A DNA stretch of 64,000 nucleotides, taken from assembly GCF_000021685.1 (NCBI RefSeq), contig NC_011959.1, positions 1,426,001 to 1,490,000 of the forward strand. The letters are read 5' to 3'. A program made the translations under genes and the position numbers. This document shows, piece after piece, positions 49,834 through 57,720 of this stretch. Under the pieces are notes generated by a model that saw nothing but the letters and a program-made list of their open reading frames with translations, had not been told where the DNA came from and searched no databases. Each line of letters opens with the position of its first letter. The stretch's first letter is position 1. This DNA comes from Thermomicrobium roseum DSM 5159. GTDB taxonomy: Bacteria; Chloroflexota; Chloroflexia; Thermomicrobiales; Thermomicrobiaceae.

Positions 49834-50826
49834 GTGGAGATCCCGCGCGACAAACTGCTGTGGATCTACGAGCGGATGGCACTCATCCGCGCCTTCGAGG
49901 ACCGTGTCGCCCAGCTTTTCGCCGCTGGCCGGATCCCCGGCTTCGTGCATCTCTATGCTGGCGAGGAAGCGATCGCCGTCGGCGTCTGCGCACACCTGAC
50001 TGACCGCGACTACATTACCAGTACACACCGGGGGCACGGGCACTGCATCGCCAAGGGGGTCGATGTCGCGGCGATGATGGCCGAGCTCTTCGGCAAGGCG
50101 ACCGGCGTTTGCAAAGGGAAGGGTGGCTCCATGCACATCGCCGACGTCGACAAGGGGATGCTCGGTGCCAATGGCATCGTCGGCGGTGGGCCACCGATCG
50201 CCTGTGGAGCGGGCTTGATGGCCAAGACGCTCGGGACCGATCAGGTCGCAGTCTGCTTCTTCGGAGATGGAGCCGCCGAGCAAGGAACCACGCACGAGGC
50301 GATGAACCTCGCTGCCATCTGGAAACTCCCCGTCGTCTTCGTCTGCGAAAACAATCTCTATGCCGAATCGACGCCCTGGACCTACCACTGTGCCGCACCC
50401 GACATCGCCTCGCGTGCCTCTGCTTACGACATGCCCGGCGTACTGGTCGACGGGACCGATGTCTTCGCCGTGTACGAGGCAGCCGGCGAAGCGATCGCCC
50501 GGGCGCGCCGCGGCGAAGGCCCCACGCTCCTCGAGTGTCGCGCCTTCCGCTACTACGGGCATTTCCAGGGGGATGCCGTAACCTACCGCACTCCCGAAGA
50601 AGAAGCCTCCTACCGCGCACGGGACCCCATCCAGCGCTTCCGTCAGACGGTCTTGAGCCAGGGGCTGCTCAGCGAGGACGAACTCGATAAGATCGACCGA
50701 GCGGTCAAGCAGCAGGTCGAGGAAGCGGTCCGGTTCGCGGAATCGAGCCCGCTCCCACCGCCCGAGGAGTGCTTGACCGACGTCTACGTCAGCTACCCTG
50801 CTGAACAACTCGCGTTTCGTCATTGA
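49834..50826 (+). CDS. acoA: TPP-dependent dehydrogenase E1 alpha subunit, acetoin-dehydrogenase-like
   Basis: A 330-residue alpha subunit. The TPP-binding motif begins GDGAAEQGTTHEAMNLAA and ends at VVFVCENN, giving the GDG-x(about 26)-NN pattern; the phosphorylation-loop-like region is GHCIAKGVDVAAMMAELFGKATG with GKGGSMHI. Overall resemblance is to acetoin dehydrogenase E1 alpha more than pyruvate dehydrogenase. GTG start at 49834 follows GAGGGAGG, 14 bp after the E2 gene. It joins with the next gene product to form the alpha2beta2 E1 heterotetramer. Confidence 0.9.
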   Translation: MEIPRDKLLWIYERMALIRAFEDRVAQLFAAGRIPGFVHLYAGEEAIAVGVCAHLTDRDYITSTHRGHGHCIAKGVDVAAMMAELFGKATGVCKGKGGSMHIADVDKGMLGANGIVGGGPPIACGAGLMAKTLGTDQVAVCFFGDGAAEQGTTHEAMNLAAIWKLPVVFVCENNLYAESTPWTYHCAAPDIASRASAYDMPGVLVDGTDVFAVYEAAGEAIARARRGEGPTLLECRAFRYYGHFQGDAVTYRTPEEEASYRARDPIQRFRQTVLSQGLLSEDELDKIDRAVKQQVEEAVRFAESSPLPPPEECLTDVYVSYPAEQLAFRH

Positions 50827-50843
50827 TGCGAGGAGGGACGAGC

Positions 50844-51863
50844 ATGGTCGTCGCCACACGAGTACTCAGCTATCGGCAAGCGATCAACGAGGCCTTGCGG
50901 CTCGAAATGCGCCGCGATCCGACCGTCATTCTCATGGGAGAGGACGTCGCAGGCGGGGCGACGATCGAGCATATCGAGCAAGAAGGTGCGTGGGGCGGGC
51001 CCTTGGGAGTCACCAAGAGTCTGGTGAGCGAGTTCGGGCGCCAGCGTGTCCTCGATACGCCGATCAGCGAAGCAGCCTTCATCGGTGCTGCCGTCGGCGC
51101 AGCCGTGACCGGGCTCCGCCCAGTCGCTGAACTGATGTTCGTCGATTTCTTCGGCGTGTGCATGGACCAGATCTTCAATCAGGGCGCCAAGCTCCGCTAC
51201 ATGTTCGGTGGCAAAGCCAAGGTCCCCATGGTCATCCGGACGATGATCGGAGCCGGCTTCGGTGCGGCTGGACAACATTCCGGTTGTCACTATTCGGTTT
51301 TTGCGCACATGCCTGGCTTGAAAGCCGTCGCGCCAGCCACTCCGTACGATGCCAAAGGACTGTTGATCGCTGCCATTCGCGATGACGATCCGGTGATGTT
51401 CTTCGAGCACAAGATGCTGTACGAAATGACGGGCGAGGTGCCGGAGGGCGAGTACGTCATCCCGATCGGGAAAGCGGAGATCAAGCGCGAGGGGAGCGAC
51501 GTGACGATCGTCGCTATCTCGCGCATGGTCCATATCGCGCTCGAAGCGGCCGATCGCCTGAGTCGTGAAGGAATCGAGGCCGAGGTCGTCGACCTGCGCT
51601 CGCTCTCGCCGCTCGACGAGGACACTGTCCTGAGTTCGTTGGCTAAGACGCGGCGCCTGATCGTGGTCGACGAGGACAATCCTCGCTGCTCGGTGGCTGC
51701 CGATATCGCGGCGCTGGCCGTCGACAAAGGCTTCGATTATCTCGACGCCCCGGTCAAGCTCGTTACCGCCCCGCACACACCGGTGCCGTTCAGTCCGAGC
51801 CTCGAACAGTACTACATTCCGAGCCCCGAGCGCGTCATCGCAGCGGTGCGGGAGATCGTGTGA
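50844..51863 (+). CDS. acoB: TPP-dependent dehydrogenase E1 beta subunit, acetoin-dehydrogenase-like
   Basis: A 339-residue beta subunit. LSYRQAINEALRLEMRRDPTVILMGEDV is the family start; PISEAAFIGAAVGAAVTGLRPVAELMF and the C-terminal transketolase domain (VTIVAISRMVHIALEAADRL; EVVDLRSLSPLDEDTV) are visible. The ATG at 50844 (MVVATRVL) follows GAGGAGGGA, and the in-frame start at 50823 is rejected because it overlaps E1 alpha needlessly. It overlaps the AcoX-like gene by 4 bp. Confidence 0.92.
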   Translation: MVVATRVLSYRQAINEALRLEMRRDPTVILMGEDVAGGATIEHIEQEGAWGGPLGVTKSLVSEFGRQRVLDTPISEAAFIGAAVGAAVTGLRPVAELMFVDFFGVCMDQIFNQGAKLRYMFGGKAKVPMVIRTMIGAGFGAAGQHSGCHYSVFAHMPGLKAVAPATPYDAKGLLIAAIRDDDPVMFFEHKMLYEMTGEVPEGEYVIPIGKAEIKREGSDVTIVAISRMVHIALEAADRLSREGIEAEVVDLRSLSPLDEDTVLSSLAKTRRLIVVDEDNPRCSVAADIAALAVDKGFDYLDAPVKLVTAPHTPVPFSPSLEQYYIPSPERVIAAVREIV

Positions 51864-52873
51864 ACGGGCACGCGAGCCAGCGAGGCGAGCCGACGAGCGT
51901 CGGCATCATCGCCAACCCAGCTGCAGGCAAGGATGTCCGACGTCTGGTCGCGCTCGCCTCCACTTTCGACAACCAGGAGAAGGTCCGCATCGTACGGCGC
52001 GTGCTCGCGGCGCTGGCCGCGCTGGGCATCGAGCGCGTCTGGTATCTGCGCGATTCCTTCGGGATCGTCGAGCGCGCTGCTGAGGGTATGACGCAGCGAC
52101 TCGACATCCGACCTGTCCCGATCCCCTGCACCTTCACTGCGACCGACTCCGAGCGAGCTGCGGCCTGGCTCGCCGAGCAGCGGGTCGCTTGTCTCGTCAC
52201 CCTGGGTGGCGACGGAACCAACCGGGTTGTGGCACGCAGCTGTCGCGATCTTCCCCTCGTTCCCATCGCGACGGGGACGAACAATGTCTTTCCTTTCCTG
52301 GTCGACGGAACCATCGCTGGTGTGGCCGCAGGCCTGCTCGCCAGTGGTCGGCTTCCCGATTGCCTGCAACGGTGGCCACGACTCGAAGTTTGGATCGACG
52401 GTACGCTGGCTGACATTGCCTTGATCGACGTCGCCGTCTCGCGCGAGCGCTTCCTCGGTGCTCGTGCCATCTGGGATCCAACCTCGATCGAACAGGTCAT
52501 CGTCGCCCGGGTCCTGCCCGGCGTGATCGGCTTAGCAGCGATCGCTGCTGCAGTGTGCCCTCGCCAGGATCACGGTGGGGCCACGGTGAAACTCGGTCCC
52601 GGCGGGACCACGGCACTCGCACCGCTGGCTCCGGGCCTCCTCGTTCCTGTTCCCGTCCGCGATTGGGAACCGCTCAGCCCTGATCACGCCGTACCGATCG
52701 AGACGATCCCCTGTACGCTGGCACTGGATGGCGAACGAGAGCTCCGGATCGAGCGAGCTGAACAGGTTCTCGTGCGGCTTTCAGCGGCTGGACCACTTGT
52801 CCTCGATCCGCGCCTCGCGCTGCAAGAGGCTGCTCGGAGCGGAGCGCTCCTCATCCCACCGTTGGCGCTGTGA
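51860..52873 (+). CDS. acoX: AcoX-like ATP-NAD kinase-fold protein
   Basis: A 337-residue protein of the ATP-NAD kinase/AcoX family. GIIANPAAGKDVRRL and LVTLGGDGTNRVVA show the phosphate-binding GGDGTNR motif, with VPIATGTNNVFPFLVDGTIAG next. Genes of this type accompany acetoin dehydrogenase genes (acoXABC) in several bacteria; the role of AcoX is not established. The GTG start at 51860 overlaps E1 beta by 4 bp, so the four genes form an operon. The 3' part overlaps the frameshifted DUF488 gene on the other strand. Confidence 0.85.
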   Translation: MNGHASQRGEPTSVGIIANPAAGKDVRRLVALASTFDNQEKVRIVRRVLAALAALGIERVWYLRDSFGIVERAAEGMTQRLDIRPVPIPCTFTATDSERAAAWLAEQRVACLVTLGGDGTNRVVARSCRDLPLVPIATGTNNVFPFLVDGTIAGVAAGLLASGRLPDCLQRWPRLEVWIDGTLADIALIDVAVSRERFLGARAIWDPTSIEQVIVARVLPGVIGLAAIAAAVCPRQDHGGATVKLGPGGTTALAPLAPGLLVPVPVRDWEPLSPDHAVPIETIPCTLALDGERELRIERAEQVLVRLSAAGPLVLDPRLALQEAARSGALLIPPLAL

Positions 52874-53220
52874 AAGCTGCTCCTCCAGGAAGGCGCGCAG
52901 GACGACCGCGTTGTTGCGCTCCGGGTCGCGCGCACTGTACAGGAGCGTGATCGTTCCCCGCTGTGCACTCCTAGGAGTGGCTCCCAGGCAGCTGGATTGC
53001 TCTGGAGTTCTTCCAAATAGCGAGCCTGAAACGCCGGCCACTTGGTCGGGTCATGCCCGTACCAGCGACGGAGCTCGTGGCTCGGCGCGACATCACGCAG
53101 CCAGGCCGTCAACTGCAGGTCTGCCTGTCGGATTCCACGTGGCCAGAGCCGCTCCAACGAATAACGCTCCCCGCCGTCCGGATCCGGTGGCTCGTAGACA
53201 CGCTTGAGACGAATCGCCAT
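52781..53220 (-). pseudogene. DUF488 protein gene with frameshift
   Basis: The frame starting at 53220 (MAIRLKRVYEPPDPDGG, then RLWPRGI, DLQLTAWLRDVAPSHELRRWYGHDP, and SNPAAWEPLL) is a clear DUF488 family N-terminal half. The family's next segment, GTITLLYSARDPERNNAVVLRAFLEEQL, is encoded in another frame (within 52781-53041). The shift lies around 52955-52975 and equals loss of one base or gain of two. The C-terminal frame ends at 52781, inside the AcoX-like gene. Either the gene is inactive or the sequence has an error. DUF488 proteins are small and of unknown function. Confidence 0.8.
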
Positions 53221-53224
53221 GGTA

Positions 53225-53710
53225 TCACTCCTCGACGGAAAGCTCGTCCAGTGGTCGCTCGCGCAGCTGGTCCGGAAGGCGCAGGTACCGCTCGATCCGG
53301 CGCACGAAGACGATCGTCGCAACAGCCAGGAGTGTCCCGACGATCGCGATCACGTAGTATCCCGCCCCGACCAGCATCCCGATCGCGGCTGCAACCCAGA
53401 TCCCAGCCGCCGTCGTCAGCCCGAAGACGCGGTCCCGGGCCCGCAGGATCATGCCACCACCCAGAAACCCGACGCCGGTGACGATCGTCGAGCCGATCCG
53501 GCTGGGATCGATCAGGATACCGACCTCCGGACGGGAAAACTGCTCCATGAGCAGCATCGAGCAGACCATGAAGAGCGCCGCGCCTTCAGCGACCAGCATG
53601 TGCGTGCGCAGCCCGGCCGGCTTGGCACTGAGTTCGCGCTCGAAGCCCAGCAGCCCCCCGAGCAGGAGCGCGATGATGAGCCGCACGATCGCCTCGGCTT
53701 CGCTCAACAT
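53225..53710 (-). CDS. MgtC/SapB-family membrane protein
   Basis: A 161-residue protein with four or five N-terminal helices: AIVRLIIALLLGGLLGFERELSAKPAGLRTHMLVAEGAAL has the family ERE and RTH signatures. MgtC-type proteins help cells survive low magnesium, acting on ATP synthase in Salmonella; many homologues have unknown roles. This is the short form without the C-terminal cytosolic ACT-like domain. It lies 4 bp upstream of the frameshifted DUF488 gene on the same strand. Confidence 0.87.
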   Translation of the reverse strand: MLSEAEAIVRLIIALLLGGLLGFERELSAKPAGLRTHMLVAEGAALFMVCSMLLMEQFSRPEVGILIDPSRIGSTIVTGVGFLGGGMILRARDRVFGLTTAAGIWVAAAIGMLVGAGYYVIAIVGTLLAVATIVFVRRIERYLRLPDQLRERPLDELSVEE

Positions 53711-53920
53711 CGGACCATCCCTGTCCAGCGCTGTTCGATAGTACCGCCGCGGGATACCATTAAGGCCGACGCGCGTCGAGTCTACCGCTTCTGCCGAGGG
53801 TGAACCAACCAGCGCACCCGGGGGAGCCAGCAGACGACCCTCTGCCGCCCTCTTTCGGCGAAGAGGGCCGAAGCATCAGCCGGGTGCTGACACCAGAAAG
53901 CAGGCACATCAACGCACAAC

Positions 53921-53945
53921 GCGGGCAGCGCTGCTCGCTGCCCGC
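53921..53945 (-). terminator. Terminator hairpin after the 53971 membrane-protein gene
   Basis: A perfect 10-bp stem (GCGGGCAGCG 53921-53930; CGCTGCCCGC 53936-53945) with a 5-nt loop, 25 bp past the minus-strand stop. Confidence 0.55.
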
Positions 53946-53970
53946 TCGCTGTCTCCAGTGCGGCGTACCC

Positions 53971-54345
53971 TCACCGCTGCGTGAGGGTGCGGATCAGCGC
54001 ACGAAGACCTGCCACCCGTCCATAGGTCCGAATGATGGGCCGGGCGATCGTCTCCCCCACGAATTCGACCGTTCCCTTCGCGCGCGACATCGTCTCGGTC
54101 GCTGCCGCGAGCAGGGGAATCAAATGATCCCGGATCAGGAGCCCCAGCCAGATCCCGATCCCGACCAGGGCACCGAGCAGGAGCACGACGAGAACAGTCG
54201 AAAGGGCGAGGAAGATGATCGCAATATCGCGGACCCGCTCCAGTGCCGACTGCTCCGGCCCGCCCAACAGATACAAGACGACGAACAGCACGACGAAGAT
54301 CGCGAGCAAGCCACCGACGATCACCCACAACCAGCCGCGCCGCAT
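53971..54345 (-). CDS. Small membrane protein, 124 residues
   Basis: Two hydrophobic helices (about 6-27, LWVIVGGLLAIFVVLFVVLYLL, and 43-69, IIFLALSTVLVVLLLGALVGIGIWLGL) followed by a soluble basic C-terminus. It begins 3 bp after the stop of the neighbouring upstream gene at 54349. No family recognised. The two products may form a complex. Confidence 0.55.
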   Translation of the reverse strand: MRRGWLWVIVGGLLAIFVVLFVVLYLLGGPEQSALERVRDIAIIFLALSTVLVVLLLGALVGIGIWLGLLIRDHLIPLLAAATETMSRAKGTVEFVGETIARPIIRTYGRVAGLRALIRTLTQR

Positions 54346-54348
54346 CCC

Positions 54349-54690
54349 CTATCCCTCCCCCGACGATCGATCGCCGTTCCGTCGGACGCGCTGCCTCGCT
54401 CGACGAGAGCGGGCCGCTTCAGCTGGCGTCGTCACGAGCCAGAGGATCCCGAGAACGAACAGTGCACCGAGTCCTCCCTCGACCAACGGCACAGTGCCCA
54501 GCCGGTAGAGAACCATTCCGAGCAGCTGGCTCGCGACAGACCCGATCCCAAAACCGAGCACACCACCCAACCAGTAGAGCGGGAGTTGCCAGATCCGCCG
54601 ACCAAACACCGCATGCCAGCCTAACCCCAGCATGCTACCGAGAAGACTAGCGAGTAACAAGCCTGCCGGTAAGCCAGTGTCCAGCGCCAC
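54349..54690 (-). CDS. Small membrane protein, 113 residues
   Basis: Three hydrophobic helices (about 8-24, 37-60 and 68-87) and a very basic C-terminal tail (SRRARQRVRRNGDRSS). Glycine-rich helices suggest tight packing. It lies 12 bp after the lipoprotein gene at 54703 and 3 bp before the 53971 gene, making a three-gene minus-strand group. No family recognised. Confidence 0.55.
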   Translation of the reverse strand: MALDTGLPAGLLLASLLGSMLGLGWHAVFGRRIWQLPLYWLGGVLGFGIGSVASQLLGMVLYRLGTVPLVEGGLGALFVLGILWLVTTPAEAARSRRARQRVRRNGDRSSGEG

Positions 54691-54702
54691 TGTTTCGACC
54701 GT

Positions 54703-55332
54703 TCAGGAGACTCGAATCCAAAAGGCATACACTGCCCGCGGTACCTTGTCGGGTCGGGGATTCTTCGGGTGCTGTGGCCATTCCACTTCCACACGCAGGA
54801 AGTAGGTACCCGGGCTCAGTTCCGGCATCGTCCACTGGAAGCCAGCACCGCTGCGTTCCGGGTCAGCCGTCACAACGGGATCGGTCTTGGCGACGAACCC
54901 TTTCGGTGCATCCGGAGCGGGCGAGATCGGCTCGAAATTCCCCTCCTGTGGATAGACTGCGAGCGACACCTTCTCCGGAATCCGGTCCTCGCTGAATGCA
55001 AAGCTGAGCGTCTCCCCCGGCCGAACGGCGAGCGGCTGTTCGCTCGGAGGGACGAGCCCGGGAGCGGTCGTCTCGCCGGCAAAGCCGGAATCGAGCACCC
55101 AAAAGAACGGACCGATCGTCGCCTGCTGCTCGCCGCTTGCGACCTTCAGGACGAGATCGGGCGGCTTGAGAACCACCGGCGCAGGCGTCCTCACCGGCGT
55201 CGGAGTGGGTGCCACCGCGGTCGGGACACTGGTCGGACTCGGCACGACGGTCGGCGTCGGCGGGGCTGAGCGACAGGCGATCAGAGCACTCGTACCGAGG
55301 AGCAGGAGAACGATTCCCTTCCGGATCCGCAT
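54703..55332 (-). CDS. Lipoprotein with Pro/Thr linker
   Basis: A 209-residue lipoprotein. The signal sequence MRIRKGIVLLLLGTSALIAC ends in a lipobox with the modified Cys20. A Pro/Thr/Val linker (about 21-55) is followed by a beta-rich domain of about 150 residues with GTYFLRVEVEW near its end, resembling extracytoplasmic beta-sandwich domains. The start at 55332 was chosen because it gives the signal peptide; the longer frame does not. Likely anchored on the outside of the membrane. Ligand unknown. Confidence 0.75.
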   Translation of the reverse strand: MRIRKGIVLLLLGTSALIACRSAPPTPTVVPSPTSVPTAVAPTPTPVRTPAPVVLKPPDLVLKVASGEQQATIGPFFWVLDSGFAGETTAPGLVPPSEQPLAVRPGETLSFAFSEDRIPEKVSLAVYPQEGNFEPISPAPDAPKGFVAKTDPVVTADPERSGAGFQWTMPELSPGTYFLRVEVEWPQHPKNPRPDKVPRAVYAFWIRVS

Positions 55333-55544
55333 CGACCCCTCTTCCCTTCCAGAACACCGGCGGCCAGGTATCCGGCAACCGCGCCGACTGTACCACACAG
55401 CTCTTTCCGAATCCCTCACTGTCACAGCAAACGGGCACTGGGGTGTTCTCCCATGAATGGGAGGGGGGAGGAGATCCCCTCTCAGCAGCCGATCGGTTCG
55501 GGTGTCTCGCTCGGTATCGTCGGACACGGGGTTAGGAGGTGTCG

Positions 55545-55862
55545 ATGGAGGCGACATGGTCGAAAGGAACGCTCATCACACTCACTTGTGTCGTCGCGCT
55601 TCTCCTGGTCGCACTTCCGGCTTGCCGAGGCGGTAGTGCAACCCCGACTCCGACACGTCCAGCAACCCCTGCAGCTGCGCCGCGCACGCCGACGGCTGCA
55701 CCGGCACGGACGCCAGCTGTCTCCCCCGCAGCAACACCGGCTCGTACCCCAGCTGCAACACCAGCGCGGACGCCCACATCTACGCCAACCGCGTCTCCTG
55801 TTCTTACGCCTCGAACCACTCCCAGCCCAGGACGCACCCCAGCGGTGACACCGACACCGTAG
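55545..55862 (+). CDS. Small Pro/Thr/Ala-rich lipoprotein
   Basis: A 105-residue lipoprotein: hydrophobic signal ITLTCVVALLLVALPAC with lipobox LPAC (Cys27), then an almost pure Pro, Thr, Ala, Arg region of irregular TPxxTPAA-type repeats to the C-terminus. It would be an extended, possibly glycosylated surface stalk. TAGGAGG sits 5 nt before the ATG at 55545, which is preferred over the in-frame GTG at 55539. A terminator follows, then an ECF sigma gene. Confidence 0.65.
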   Translation: MEATWSKGTLITLTCVVALLLVALPACRGGSATPTPTRPATPAAAPRTPTAAPARTPAVSPAATPARTPAATPARTPTSTPTASPVLTPRTTPSPGRTPAVTPTP

Positions 55863-55901
55863 GCGCGGTCGATCGGGAAACGAGACACTCGATCCGATCG
55901 G

Positions 55902-55942
55902 ACCGCCGAGCTTTTGTCACATCAGCGAGCTCGGCGGTGTTT
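55902..55942 (+). terminator. Intrinsic terminator after the small lipoprotein gene
   Basis: ACCGCCGAGC (55902-55911) and GCTCGGCGGT (55929-55938) form a 10-bp stem with a 17-nt loop, followed by GTTTT. Confidence 0.7.
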
Positions 55943-55965
55943 TACTGGAATGACAAGGGGTACGT

Positions 55966-56544
55966 GTGACGCTCGTGGCCAACCGAACCGATCGCGAACT
56001 CTTGGAAGCTGCCCAGGCGGGCGATGAGCAGGCTTTTGCGCTCCTGCACGACCGTTACCGCCCGCTCGTTTTCCGGATCGCACTGCGGACACTGGGTCGA
56101 ACCGACGACGCAGAGGATATCTGCCAAGAGGTCTTTTTTCGCCTCTACCGGCAACCACCGCAGCTGAACGATCATCCACACGCGCTGCGGCTTTGGCTCG
56201 CCCGCGTGACCACCAACGCGGCGCTCAACCTGCTGCGCAGTCAGCGACGAGCCCGGTTCCACTGGTCCCGTCTGCTCCGCCTCGATCGGCTTTTCGACGA
56301 TCAGCGACCCACCGCGGAGTGGAATGAAACGTCGCTGCTTGTCCAGAGCGTCTTGGAGAAACTTTCCGATCGCGATCGGGCGTTACTCGCCCTGCGAGTG
56401 AGCGGATTCAGTTACGAAGAGATCGCCATGTTGTTGGACCTTCGACCGACGTCGGTCGGTACCCTGCTGGCGCGCGCTGAGCGCCGCTTCCGCGAGCGCT
56501 ATCGAGCCCTGCTCGGCGAGAATGGAGAGGAGGTGCCTGAGTGA
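55966..56544 (+). CDS. ECF-family RNA polymerase sigma factor
   Basis: A 192-residue alternative sigma factor. Region 2 (about residues 20-95) contains DAEDICQEVFFRLYR; region 4 (about 125-185) has LSDRDRALLALRVSGFSYEEIAMLLDLRPTSVGTLLARAERRFRERY. No region 1 or 3 is present, typical of ECF sigmas. GTG at 55966 follows AAGGGG. It overlaps its probable anti-sigma factor gene by 4 bp. Confidence 0.92.
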   Translation: MTLVANRTDRELLEAAQAGDEQAFALLHDRYRPLVFRIALRTLGRTDDAEDICQEVFFRLYRQPPQLNDHPHALRLWLARVTTNAALNLLRSQRRARFHWSRLLRLDRLFDDQRPTAEWNETSLLVQSVLEKLSDRDRALLALRVSGFSYEEIAMLLDLRPTSVGTLLARAERRFRERYRALLGENGEEVPE

Positions 56545-57650
56545 AACGATTTCGCCGCTGCCCGCCAGAAGGAACGCTTCGGCTCTTGGTCGACAGCCCA
56601 GGTGAGACCGCAATTCGCCAGCATGTCGCTGGCTGTCGATCCTGCCAGCAGCGCCTCGAACGCTTGCGAGCCGATGCGGAGTTCGTCGAACGCGCGCTGA
56701 CTGCGCTCGAGCAGTCACCCGTCCCCCTGCCAGTTGGTGCCACGGAATCGAGAAAGGAGCGTCCCATGCGCTATTTCCGAAAAGCGAGCGCTGCGCTCGC
56801 AGCAACTCTCGCCCTCGCACTCGTCGTTTGGCTGGCACCGGTCGGCGCACTTGCCGATCAGCTGGTCCAGCGCTTCCGTGTCCAGCAGTTCGCGGCCATC
56901 ACCATACCAGCTTCGACGATCAGTTCTTTGAGCGATCAGTTCGGGTCGGTACCGGAGGAGCAGCGGGCAGCTCTTCGCGAGCAACTTCAGCGATCCTTCC
57001 AGGTCACACCCGAGCAGATGAATGGTGAGCATGTCCGCGAGGTCGACTCGCTGGACGCTCTCACTGCTCACCTTGGGCGTGCACCGCTCGTCCCGGCTGC
57101 GGTGCCAGCGCCGTTTGCGTCCATCCAACCACGGTATCTGGCGGGCGATCCACAGCGGAGCGAGATGACGATCGACGTCGCCAGCGTGCAAGAGGCCGCC
57201 GCACAGCTCGGGCTGCAGTTCGCGAGCTTGCCTGATCCGAGTGTGACGCCGACGGTCACCGTGGCACTCTCCGTTCCGGCGAGCGCTGCGCAAGTCTGGG
57301 AAGCCGGCGATCGAGCCCTGCTGCTGGTCGCCGAACTGGAGAGCCCGACACTGGAGCTACCCGCCGAGATCGATCCGGAACTCCTGCGCGAGGACCTACT
57401 GATGCTCCCAGGGCTTCCTCCCGACGTGGTAGCGCAAATCCGCGCAGTCCGTGATTGGCGCCAAACGCTGATCATCCCGATTCCGGAGGGAGCCACTTCG
57501 CGGACCATCTCGCTGCGCGGCACGAGCGGGCTGCTCATCGAAGGCTCTGAGGGATCCGCAGTCCTCTGGCAGGAACGCGGTATCCTCCATGTCGTCGGCG
57601 GCAGCGTGACCGCGGATCAGGCGCTGGCCATCGCGCGTTCGCTGCGCTGA
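56541..57650 (+). CDS. Membrane-anchored zinc-finger anti-sigma factor with large outer domain
   Basis: A 369-residue protein. The N-terminal cytosolic anti-sigma domain holds H-x3-C-x2-C (His28, Cys32, Cys35), the zinc-binding anti-sigma motif. One membrane helix (about 81-104) precedes a ~260-residue extracytoplasmic region with repeated beta-strand patterns and no recognised family. A signal outside the cell is probably transmitted to the sigma factor at 55966; the start overlaps that gene by 4 bp. The operon may include the ABC genes further downstream, but a 70-bp gap separates them. Confidence 0.85.
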   Translation: MKRFRRCPPEGTLRLLVDSPGETAIRQHVAGCRSCQQRLERLRADAEFVERALTALEQSPVPLPVGATESRKERPMRYFRKASAALAATLALALVVWLAPVGALADQLVQRFRVQQFAAITIPASTISSLSDQFGSVPEEQRAALREQLQRSFQVTPEQMNGEHVREVDSLDALTAHLGRAPLVPAAVPAPFASIQPRYLAGDPQRSEMTIDVASVQEAAAQLGLQFASLPDPSVTPTVTVALSVPASAAQVWEAGDRALLLVAELESPTLELPAEIDPELLREDLLMLPGLPPDVVAQIRAVRDWRQTLIIPIPEGATSRTISLRGTSGLLIEGSEGSAVLWQERGILHVVGGSVTADQALAIARSLR

Positions 57651-57720
57651 TGTCGACCACTCGACGCGTCGGGTAGGGGGCTCGTGCCTCCTACCCGTCC
57701 ACGGACTGTGACGGAACACC

